Below the pieces are notes generated by a model. It was given only the letters and a program-made list of their open reading frames with translations, did no database searches and was not told the origin of the DNA. A program made the position numbers and the translations under genes. 64,000 nucleotides of DNA from Adiantum capillus-veneris (lineage: Eukaryota; Streptophyta; Polypodiopsida; Polypodiales; Pteridaceae). This document shows, in pieces, positions 43,501 to 55,804 of the stretch; within the stretch, counting starts at the first letter, position 1; each line of letters begins with the position of its first letter. The DNA is taken from positions 64,311,370-64,375,369 of the forward strand of contig CM043952.1 in the NCBI GenBank assembly GCA_014529385.2, read 5' to 3'.

Positions 43501-46500
43501 CGACTGGCTATCCTTTTGCATCAAGGTAATCGTACGGTTTTGGCTTTGAAGTGTCGTGTCATTGTTGTCGTGTCAAGGCATGCCCAATAGAGCATCGCAA
43601 TTGTCCGATTTCATGATGTGGAAATCGGCTTTTCCTTGGTATCCTCGGATAGTTACCGGAAGAGCACCAATGAGCGGTACCACCTCTGAGTTTGCCTCGT
43701 GGCTAGCTCGGCTTGAAGTTCTCCTCCCTGTGAATCATAATCAAAATCCATTTGCTTGAGGAATTCGGGATGGACCAAATTCTCGGTAGCTCTTTAGTCA
43801 CAGAAGATCATGGCTTTCAAGTCGTTCACTTTGTCATGAGCTATGCACGATTCATAGATATCAGGTACAAGTCCAATGGCAGGTCTAGCTCTCTTAGGCG
43901 GAGGTGGCTGTGGGGATCTATTTACTGTTGGAGCGGGAGGTTGCTCTGAAGACGTCGAGGCTTTTTGAGGACATGAATTGAAAGTATGCCCGGTTTGAAA
44001 ACATTCAAAGCATCGGCCTTTTTGTAACAGGGTTTCTCGTTGACGCTATGTCAAACGAGGCCTTTGAGGTTGACTTTCACGAGTATCCGCGGGATTTGTT
44101 TGTTGTTGGCGAGAATTTTGATTGCTTGCTGGAGTTTGTTTTGTGGTAAACCTGAGCTTCCCTTTCATAAGCTTGTAGCCGAGCGCGGCATGGTCCATAA
44201 GCTCTTGCATTGTTGATACTTGTTTAGATAGACAGTATTCCTGTAGAGATGATGGCAGTCCAATGGTATATCGCTCACATTGGTCCTCCAAAGGAACCAT
44301 CTTGAAAAAAGACACCGGAAGGTAGACGTCGAGAAACCTTTGGTTGTAGTCTTCAATGGTCTCCATGGCAAGCATTTTCAAGTTGCCCCATTCTAACAAA
44401 AATTTGGACTTCAAACAGAGAGGTCTTATATTTGCGTGCAAAAATTGGCTTGAAAGCTTGCAATGTCCTTGGAACATGCGGTTGTGTTGCGATTGAACTC
44501 CACCACTACATAGCATTATCCTTGAGAAATCCCGCTCCTCGAGAAATCTTTGATTCTTCCGTTTAATTCTTCTCCTAAAGCATAGATGTTGTCGAATTGT
44601 TGTAGAATCTGCAAGGCTTTCCTCCGATCCTTTACTCCAGAAAAAGTGAAAAAAGCATGATTTGTGTACAGTGTGAGCATGTGCATGTCTTACCCACCGA
44701 TATCTTTGCACGTACACTTGGTGTCGGTCGAACCAAGACACGTGGCACAATGAACTTCCGTGAGTTCTATGAAATTTGATCAAGTTAGAAACTCACCCAA
44801 AACTGGTATAAAAGAGCCCCAGGGCCTCATTTGTCTCACAAGCCACTGAAGACCGGAGTTGCAGAAGGTGCAGCTAGTGGCCTCACCCCGTTTCCCTGCC
44901 TGATGTTTTCATTAGTACATCGCAGCCCTGTTCTGGGCCTTGAGTTTTCCACATTGGGAAGGCAGCAGATCAGCCTGCAATTTTCTCCTGCTACCGCCCT
45001 CATATCTGCAATAGTGTGGTCAGGCAAGGGCACCTTAACCCTGTGTTTGCAAAGAAGAAGAAATTGGCCAGCATAGGTGAGTCTTTTGGGGCAGATTCAT
45101 CGCACTTAGCCTTCAAGTCTAGATATTGTTGTCAGATGTCCTTAGTTGGTTCATTTTGTTTGTCTCAGATACCCATAGTATGCTGTTTAATCATTGAGAA
45201 TTTTCTGCTGTTCTCAATTTTAGCCTTGTTCGAATCATAAAAGACACTATTATTGAGTTGTTTCTGTGATTGTGCAGTGACCATTGCAAATTACTTGTAA
45301 ACCATGATGATTATAGCATCCTTACGAAATTGCCGGCAGAATCTACCTCAATAGTTACAAATATTCGGCATCCCGTGGACAGGGTCTTCAGTGCTTATGA
45401 ATTCTCAGTTGAGGTGGCTGCACGTTTTTTCGCACGTAACCTGCGGATAAAGCCAAAGACACAGGTCACGGCTGCAAAGACGTCAAAAAGCACCGGATCT
45501 AGTACTTTAAGTATTTGGCCATGGAGTCATCTTGTACCGTGGATGCGAGACGATCTTTTCGAGCGTGTATGTACAGTTCATCAGTGGAGCTAAGCTTTTT
45601 GAAGTCCACCTTTTGCAGTTTCTTTATGTTAAAATGGTTACTATATGCAGGAGAAGCTTAGACTATCAGGAGGTGCTGATCCGTTACCTTTGGGATTTTC
45701 AAACTATGATGCAAGCTCGTTTGTGATGCCTTTGCACGAGTTCATACATCAACCTATGGTTGTAGATATAGTGCACAATGGTGCTACCTTCCAGGTGATT
45801 GGCAGTATCCCTGTCGTTTTCATTTTGCTCCTGTTTTCTAGGACATTATCACATGATATTCTCTGAGGACCTTCTAGGAAATTAGGAATAAATTATAAGT
45901 TCTTACCCCATGCAGTTTCATTATTAATACGAATTGCATTCAGTGTTATGTTTATGGAGTGCTAAATATTTTGCTCACAGACATTGAGATTAGCATGAGA
46001 CTCATTGTTGTAAGAAACTGGGTTCTCTATTTCATGTATTCATGTATTTCCAAAGTCATTTCGTGATCCTTAAAACAACGTGACACAAAGAAGAGCTATT
46101 TCTAAGCATTGGAATGAGTGTCCCTAATCATTTCCATGTACTTTTCGTGTTTTTTTACTGGAGATGTGTGCTTGCGTTTGGGTGTGTACGTATCCATTTG
46201 CCCTTGTTTGATGGCAAAGGGTGGGCATCCTCGTTTTTTTGGGTAATTGGGGTTTGAACTTTTGATACCTCTTACTTCGGTGGGTGTCTGATCACTATCA
46301 TGGGGTGGCTGCCCTCCTCTTTGATAGGTGACTATTTCAGTGCCCATGTAAGTGTTGCAGGCCATCACCTCCCCTTTGTCTTTGTCTCTGCTCAGCACAT
46401 TCATTCTGAAGCTGAAGCTGGCATGCGGCCGCTTCATTGTGCATGCAGATACATGCAAGTCTCCATGGGCAAAGCTGTCTTGGTTATCATGTGTAGCAAG

Positions 46501-48997
46501 AGCAGTAGGAGAGTGATGGATTATTGTACGTCCTCTATGAGAATGAAAAGTGCTTTGCAACTTAAATGTTTCTTGTGCTCTTGATTTCTGTTGCTAAGAC
46601 TCCCCTCTTGCATTATGAATCCTGACCCTCTTAACATTTGTTTAATGGCTTATTACACTTGAATCGGAGATGCTGTTACTCTTAGTTCAATTGATGATCT
46701 TTTAAACCTCTGTATTTGTAGGTTACTGGATTGACTAACAACTCTTATATCAAAGAAGCAGGGAAGATTCGAAACTGTGTGATTGACTATCCAGATCTTG
46801 GTCTTCACATTCTGAATGTAGCTAAGGTGTTGTTTGAATCATTCTTGGGCTTGCAAGTAATATCTATTTTCCAAACTTCAGATGTCATTCATTTGACATG
46901 TTGCTTTGCTGCCTTTTCAGATGAGAATCGATAAAATGATTTTTGTGGGGCTGACAGAAAAGCATGAAGAATCTGCAAAGCTGTTTGCACATATCGTTGG
47001 AGGACAGATTCTTCCACTCGGACAACCCATTGACATTGCTTCTAGGAATGACGTTCCTACACAAACAGGTGAAATGTTTTTCTTTTGTAGACCTCTATCT
47101 TAAAAGTGCCTCAACAAATGATGTTTTAGCATCTACAAGTATTTTCCTGTCTTAAGCTGATGACTATCATGACTTTGATGTTAGTGTCTAGCTGTATATG
47201 CTAAAATCACAAAGCTTGCCTAGTTTTTGCTGGATTAATTAAAATTCTGAAACCCCGCAACACTCCCCCCTTTCTTTTGAAACAAAGAGAGAGTACACAT
47301 GCATATATTTGTCACATGCACATGGCTCTATGCCACGGGAACATGCTTCATCGACTTCCAGAGTCAATTCTGTATCTATCTCTAGATAGGAGTGTCTAGA
47401 ATCCTGGAGGATTAGTATGGGCAATTTTGTGAGCCTCTCCACAGGACCTGCAATTAGGTTAGGTTTTCTATCTTTGGAACCCTCTTGCTTAAATGGTTTG
47501 TTCAAGCGTTTTGATAGATGTTGTTACACTACGGTGGGTATCTGGCATGACTTGCATGTAGTTTAGGTTAGAGGAATCCAACATTTGGATTCCCGAGTGT
47601 GCAGATATGTGACGGTTTCACGTAGAAACTTTGCTTGGTCAAGTTTATTAATAAATCATTTTAAATGATTTATTTTTAACTTTGTCTTCCAAGTTTGCCC
47701 TACCTAAGTCCTAAAAAGTTCATAAGGAGTATTTTGCCCTATAAAGGGAGTAGATCAGCCAACGTTTTGGATCATTCTCAGCCAGTGACAGAGATCAGCC
47801 CTAGCGTTTTGCACCCAGCGTCCCTAGCTTTTTGCTTCCCTTTGTGAGACACAAGCGGGATCCGCCCTAGCAGCCCAACACTTTCAGTTTTCAGCCCTTG
47901 CCATTGCCAGAAAGTGGTGGATTAGCTGACGCTATCTTCCTTGTTGCAGCCTGGTCCTTCGGTAGCCCATTAAGTCTCTTCTCGGTGTCACATGCGTGGA
48001 CATTCCAAGCGAGAAATCAATAGCAACACACGAACAAAAACTTCAAAATCACTAAACTTTAATATAGAGAGAGAGAGAGTCGACATGGCACGGCGGAGTT
48101 CTGCGTCCAATAACACTAGCCCCAAAGACTGGCGCCCCTTTCGGTATTTCTTTATTATTGATCACATCAAGGTACAACTCTTGAGGGTCCTCTTCTCTCA
48201 GACTCTGCGTCCAGAGTGAGGCCCAAGGGACTCTCATAAACAGTACAAGGGATGCCCAAAAGCAGAGCCCCAAAAGCATCTACTTCAAAAGCACTTTCCC
48301 CCAAAAGCATCAGCATTCCAAAGCTCACGCAAGCTGCCACGTCATTAGCGCAGCGCAAATCGCAGAATTTTGTACAGCCTGCCACATGGCACCAACAACG
48401 CGAAATAGGGAAATCCGTACGAACTGTCACGTCAGCATGCCACATCAATATGTCATTGCGTTTTACGGAATTCATCTCGAGGGTGCAAGCTTCGGAAAAA
48501 GTTAGGCTTCACGACTAGTGCTTCATAAGTTCTTCAAAGCTGGACGGTTTATTTTCTCGTCCTGTCACAAAGTGACGACGTGGCATGGTCGTCAAGACAA
48601 ACCCCGATGAAAAATGACAGATTTCAATTTATAAGTCGTTCCAACTTCCAACTTATAGGGTCGCATCCGATGGGGCCCAGGGGACACTAACAATTATAAT
48701 AAAGCAAGGACCCAAGATTGCGAGGATCTACTGATGTGGCAGCGCCGTATGGATTTCCTAGATTTGCGGCGGGGTGCTGACGTGGCACAACGTACGGACC
48801 TCCATGTTTTGGGCTGCAATTTGCGCTGGTAGTGCTGATTGCTTTTGGGACCAATGCTTTTAGAACTTGGAGCTTTTCTTGTAATGCTTTTGGGCCATTC
48901 TTCGCCAAGGCCTCTCCCCCTCAGATTGGCTTGGGAGCACTGCGGAGAGAAGAGGATCCTCAGACATTGTACTTTTCAAAGTCGACGATGTGGAAGC

Positions 48998-49069
<72 letters not shown>

Positions 49070-52000
49070 TCCTGAACCAATCAACCTTGGCAATGAATAA
49101 TTGAATGTGTATACACAATGGAGGCAAGGGGTTGCTTATATAGCAACCTCAGTAAATTTCCTTACCAAGACTTTGACAAATAAGTAAAATATATACCTAA
49201 AAGTCAAAAGACATATTAGGATCCCATTGGGCAGCTCACTTGAGATGCCAAAACTCTTACCGTGGACACCGCAACAACATCGGTAATGTTGGATACACCT
49301 TGGATTTGCTACCCTCAACTTTATACTAATCCGACCAACAACAATTGATTGGTGTACATCCATAATTTTTAGATACGTCTGATTGGTCCCTGCCAGATGC
49401 ATGTGTCTTGAACTCCAACCTACGGGTCCAAACACCGATAACTTGAACTCCAACACAAGGGTCCAAATCAATTATAGGGAGCACTGTTTGCCCCTCTCTG
49501 CCACTCACAAGCCTCTCTCTGGCTGAAGCTGGTGGCGGCAGTTGTAACAGACTTGGACATTCCAAGTCAAGAATCAATTGCGACAGCACCAAATAACCAC
49601 TTCAAAACAATTCACAGATCACAATAGATTTGCACTGGCCCGGCGGAGTTCCGTGCCTAGAGATATTGGCCCCAAAGACTGGCGCCCCTTTCGGTATTTC
49701 TTTTTATATTAATCAGTTCAAAGTACAAGAGAGTGGGTTGGGATTCACTCTCAGACTCTGCGTCGAGATGCTCCGAGAAGTGAGGCCCTCACCACTAATT
49801 TAAAGGTTACAAGGGATGCCCAAAAGTAGAGCCCCAAAAGCTTCAAATCAAAAGCAATTGCTCTCTCTCTCTCTCTCACAGAGAGTCAAAACTTGAAAGC
49901 AAAAGCATTCTCTCTCTCTCTCTTTCTCATTGCGTAGAGAAAAAGCAAAATTTGCGTCGCTCATCATTTTTTTTTTCCAAGCCTCCACGATTTCCGGAAA
50001 TTAGGGTTTTTGGCAGAAATTAGCGTTTGCAGGAATTTTAGGGTTTCTGGCAGAAATTAGAATTTCTGTTGTCCGCCACGTCATCACTTTGTGACATACC
50101 CCCCTCTTGAAAGCATTGAATCGACCGCGATTACGCCTGCAAAACCGACAAAAGCCATAAACCGTCTTAGCAGACACTGTCTATTAGTACCTTCGTACTA
50201 GGAACACACATCTTGCACATGTACAAAATCGACAGTCACACACGACATCACAGGACATCACCAGACATCACATGACATTCAACATTCATTCGGATCTTAG
50301 ACCATGATTTATCGGCAATGTAGCTAGCAATCACATCTAGGTCCATTCGGAACCTCATCGATGTCCGATTGACTAACCCCTATTGCAACCATGTCTATTC
50401 GAGATCAATCAGACCAAAATGCTGCAGTCATTTCGGCTATCAGTTCCTGCACTCAAAAGAAGTCAAGAACAAATCAATATCATTATCAGGAATTCCATTT
50501 CATAAAGTCATCCAGCAGAATACTGTCAGCTCTCGTATCCCTGAAGCTCAAAGAGACATTAGTGACTTTAGTATCAAAATCAAGGCATCTGTTGACAAAG
50601 GAGCGGAGTAACTCCCCTCTTGTGCATCCCACTGCACCAGATCTTCGGCCAAGCTGGATTTCTGGGTTCCGTTTGGAGTAGACTATGCTAAACCAAAACA
50701 TCGAGGTAAAGTTTCACAATCTGAGGAGTATCTGCTAGGTCCTCCTCCTCCATCCACTTCACATCAAATGCAGGAAAGTTCTTGAACTTAACCAAGAACC
50801 GCCTTCGGACTTTACCTTTCTTCGTATCCGTATGTGCCAAAATCTGTTCATGAACAAGGGTCTCCTCGTTTTCTTCCATTGTGGGTTGCTCATCAGGCTC
50901 CCCATCATCAGGTACATCACCCTTAACAGGTTTCAAGAGACTCACATGCAATGCATTGTGAATCCTCCAAGTATCTGGCAGTTTCAATCGGAAGGAGACA
51001 TCATTTATCTTTTCAGTAATTTGGAAAGGTCGTAGTATCGCATACTAAGCTTTGGAAAAAGCCTCTCCTTTCCCTTTTTCTTTCTTAGGCGTGCCTTCTC
51101 AAAACGTAAGAGCACCCAATCATTCTCCTTCAGTTTCAAGTCGCGACGATCGCGATCCGCTTCCTTTTTCTGTCCTTCTTGAGACTTCTGCAAAGTCTCG
51201 CGAACCTTGGCAAAAGCCGTATCCAAATCTCGCGAATATTCATCCGCTTCAAATATCTAATCTTTCGTGCTCAGGAAGGATGGAACCTTCGCAACACTTT
51301 CAACAATCTCAAATGGCGTCTTCCCCGTCGAAGAGTGTATCTTGTTATTGTAGGGAAATTCCACCAAAGGTAAGTTCTTTTCCCATTGAGTCTTCTGATC
51401 CGAGATACAAGACTTCAATAAATCTAAAACCACTGAATTGGCAATCTCAGATTGCTCGTCAGTTTGCAAGTGGAATGATGACGAGAACTGCAACCGCGTG
51501 CCGATGTTCTCCCAAATTGCCTTCCAAAACAAACTCATAAATCTGGGGTCTCTGTCGGAGACAATCGTCTGAGACGTGCCATGTAATCGAAAAATCATCG
51601 TGATCATTCTGTGTTCTCGGGAGATCAAAAATGAAATCCATTTCAATATTTTCCCAGGGGCGGGTGGGTATGGGTAAAGGCTGTAACAATTCGTGTGCCT
51701 TATGCCTATTAAACTTGACCTCTTGGCATACTGCGCACAAACTCTTCCACATTCTTTTTGAGTCTCGACCAAAAGAAGTATCTCTCTACCCCTTCATGGT
51801 GGTAGCAATGCCGCGGTGACCCATAAAAGGTGGACAGTGGCATTCAGTCATAACCTTTTCCCGCAACGGTTGTGTAACGCACAACATAGTCTTTCTCATC
51901 AAGTAGCCTTCCTGAAGGGAGTATCCAGCTACTGTCTCCCCATCCCGTATTTGTGTGAAGATATCTGCAAAATCTGTATCTGTGGCATACTGATCGACCA

Positions 52001-55000
52001 TATCCTCGAAGCTCCTATGATGTATCGCGGAAATAGCTAGAACCAACGGCTTCCGAGACAAAGCATCTGCCACCACATTTCTTCTGTCCCTGCACATGGA
52101 CAATCTGAAAGTGAAACTGTGACAAAATGTTCGCCCACCGCATCTGCTTTTCCAAAAGCTGCTTCTGTGGCAAGAACTAGTGCAAACTCTGATGGTCTGT
52201 AAAGACAGTAAAATCCGCTCCGAGTAGGTAATGCCGCCACTGAGTAAGAGCATGGATAAACCACCAAAAGCTCTGTCTCATAAATCTGTGTTGTCATCTC
52301 TGGCCTAGAGAACAATCGGCTCTCGTAAGCAATGACATGGCCTTCTTGCATCAAGACCGCACCCAGACTACGACCATAAGCATCACAAAATACTTCAAAT
52401 GACTTCTGCAAGTCCGGCAAAGTCAAATCTGGTCCTGTAGTCAATTTCTCTTTCAATGTCTGAAAGGCAGTCACCTCTGTGGATCCCCACGAGAAAGGGA
52501 TTCCTTTCTGTATCAAGATATGCAAAGGGGAAGCAACCTCTGCAAACTTTCGAATGAACCGTCTGTAGTACGAACACAGTCCCAAGAAGCTTTCAACTTC
52601 ATGGACATTCTTCAAATTGGGCCAATCACAGATAGTGTCTATCATGGCCGGATCCATTTGCACTCCTGTTGTTGAGACAGTGTCTTTAAAAAAAATGTAT
52701 CTCTGAAGCATATGATCTCTGTGGTCTGCTTCATTCTTGGAGAAAACAATGATATCATCAAAGAAAGTGTCAACAAATAGCCTGTACTCTTGAAAAATCC
52801 TATCCATCATCTGGTTAAATGTCGCAGGAGCATTGGTTAAGCCAAAAGGCCTCACCAAAAACTCAAATAACCCAAAAGTCGTCCGAAAGGCTGTCTTGTA
52901 GACGTCTCCCGGCGCAATTCGGATCTGATGATATCCACTCTTCAAGTCAATCCTGCTAAAGCACGAGGATCCCTGTAACCTGTCGAGTATATCATCGATC
53001 CTAGGAATCGGAAATCTGTTCTTGATGGTGATTTCGTTGAGAGCGCTATAATCGATGCACATTCTCCAAGATCCGTCTTTCTTCAAATCCACAACAGTGG
53101 AGAGCAATACGGTGAAGTACTATGCTGGACAAGACCCTTTTCCAAGAGGTCTTTCACTGGGTTCATAATCTTTTCATTCTGTACTCGGCTCACACGATAA
53201 GGTGGCTGGTTCGGTGGTATCAGATCCATGGTTTGATCTTCAGCCCTCTGAAAAGCAATCGGCATGAGTGTGGAGAAAAATCTTGGCGTTCTTTTGATCA
53301 TGTCAAAACATATTCAACCTTTATCCATCGTTCAGTTCTCTCCCAAAAGAATGAGTAAGAAACTGAAGTTCATCAAGTACAATCTTTAAGCCCTTCATTT
53401 ATCAAAGTCGCTTTCTTGGCCCGATAGTCAACCACGACGTAGTTCTTGTGGTACCAAGGGATCTTGAGTAGAACGTCACTCGCGTGCCCTGAACACCCGT
53501 GTCATTGCAAACGAAGTTTGCCAATGCTCGGTGTAATGGCAACATCCCATTCGGGTGCCAGTCGAACTACCTCCGCCTGTGGCGTCAATCTGTCGGGCGT
53601 AATTCCAAATTGAGCTGCCAATTCCAAGTGAAAAGAAGTTGGCCTTGGCTCCTGCAAAAGAGCTTCCCGATCCTTCACTTTGCCCCAAAAGCGGCAAAGT
53701 TTGTACTTTCATTCATTAGATTTGGTGCAAGTCCCACGCCATGTGGTACCAGTTGTGCTTTTCTATTTGCCTTTTCTGCCACGTTCCTCAGCTGCTCTCG
53801 AACTCTCAGGCCTGTTGTCGTCTTTATCATTCTGTTCTTTCTGTGCCTTTTTAGGGCACTTCGCCGAGATATGTCCATCTTCCTCGCATCCAAAGCACTT
53901 CCCCTCTTTGATGAAGCGAGCTCTCTCCTCAGGAGTAAGCTTGGGTCGTGCATCCTTTTTCTCTGGGTTGCTCTTTTTCTTTCTACTTTCATTCCCAGAA
54001 GTCTGTTCGGCTCGTTGTGTCATGGCCTCATCTGTGGGGTAGGTCAGATTGCCAGAGTAAATGGCAAAGCCCCGCTTCGCATGACTCATGAACTCCTGAA
54101 TAGAAGCTGACTTCTGTTCCAAGGAGTGATCTTGGATCTTTGTAGGTAGACCCAAGGTAAACCGCTCAATCTGTTCTCTGAACGAGATCTTCTTGAATGA
54201 AGAGGCGGGTAGAAAAGAGCTCCAGAATCTTTCACAGTAAGCATTGATTGTATCTTTCTTGGTCATCCGAAGATGCTTCCAAGGAGCTCGTATATCTCGT
54301 TCATATTCTTGCGTCAACCAAGAAGAAATAAAAAGCTTTTTAAATTTCAGCCATTTAACTGGCGCAGTCTTGTTTAAAAGAAGCGTGGTCCACCAAGTAC
54401 GAGCATTCCCCTTAAAGTAAGAGGGAGCTCTCCGAATCTTGGAGTGCTCTGAATAGCGTCCTCCCGCGAAAGCGATGTCAAACTGCTGTATAAAAGACAA
54501 AGCCTTCGAAGCATTTGAGTATCCTGAAAAAGTATCAAACTTGATCGAGTGGCCACCTTCCTTAAACTCTCGGACTTTCTTGCTTTTATCTTCGAGAAAG
54601 TCATACTGGTTAGCTTTGTAAAAATTCTTCTCGTTCGCATAAAAGTTTCCGTCATCGGAATTTGAGCTGTCTGTAGATGAGTCCTCAGTAGAACTGTCAG
54701 TCTCTGGGCGAGATGTAGCCTTCTTAGCCTTTTTCTTGCCCTTTCCGAAGCTTTGTTTCTTGCTTCGCTTTTTACCTTTTCTGTCTTCTTAGATTGAATT
54801 TGAAGAGCTAGAAGAACTGTCAGATGAAGAAGAAGAAGAAAAGAGAAGAACTGGGTACTCCTTCAAATCAAACACGCTTCTTCTGTTTCTTTGCCTTGTC
54901 AAAAGTTGACTGACGACCCAAATATCCCGGGAAGTCAGTGCTTTTCTTCTGCTTTTTGCCGTGCTTTTTGGCTTTCTTTTGCGCGTCAAAAAGCTGAGCA

Positions 55001-55725
55001 ATCCGTGCATCAACCACCTCTTCTAATTCCTTCTCTGAATATTTCTTGTGAGCAGAAGGTTTCTTGAGAGTGGGTGTAGTGGTTTTCTGCCACTCCTCAT
55101 GCACTTCTTGAAAAGAAGTCTCGCTCATATTTTGCAAATTTTGGGTCCTTCGCAAAATTGAGCATCATCTTTGTTGCATCGCCGATCAACTGGCGACGCT
55201 CCATCTGTCGCCGCTCCATCTGTCGCCGCTCCGCCTGAGTAGGCCGAGACGGGCCATACTCTTTGCCGGAATCTTCGTTGTGATCCCTGTCCGCATCTCC
55301 ATATGCAGAGGGAGTTGATTGATCCTTGCGTGAAGCCATAGGTGCCGCGGAAAAAAATTGGGGATTGGATTTCTCGTAGAAGAGAAATCGGCCGTGCTCT
55401 GATACCGCTGTAACAAACTTGGACACTCCAAGTCAAGAATCAACCGCGACAACACCAAATAACCACTTCAAAACAATTCACAGATCACAATAGATTTGCA
55501 CTGGACCGGCGGAGTTTCGTGCCTAGAGATATTGGCCCCAAAGATTGGCACCCGTTTCGGTATTTCTTTTTATATTAATCAGTTCAAAGTACAAGAGAGT
55601 GGGTTGGGATTCACTCTCAGACTCTGCGTCCAGATGCTCTGAGAAGTGAGGCCCTCACCACTAATTTAAAGGTTACAAGGGATGCCCAAAAGCAGAGCCC
55701 CAAAAGCTTCAAATCAAAAGCAATT

Positions 55726-55804
<79 letters not shown>

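Larger units (their letters stand above)
42470..44655 (-). mobile_element. Family-B Gypsy fragment containing organellar DNA
   Basis: A partial LTR (42470-42797, end ...TGTGACA) is followed by about 650 bp of organelle-like DNA, then by family-B protease and gag on the minus strand (44655-43466). The 5' LTR and leader are missing. Confidence 0.75.

Noticed and set aside
46102-46560. 152-residue minus-strand frame in TPST intron 5
   Set aside because: It lies in the intron between exons 5 and 6, has no recognisable domain and no supporting splice sites.
48832-49104. Open frame ending in Arg-Glu repeats near 48832
   Set aside because: It is LTR sequence reading into an AG microsatellite.
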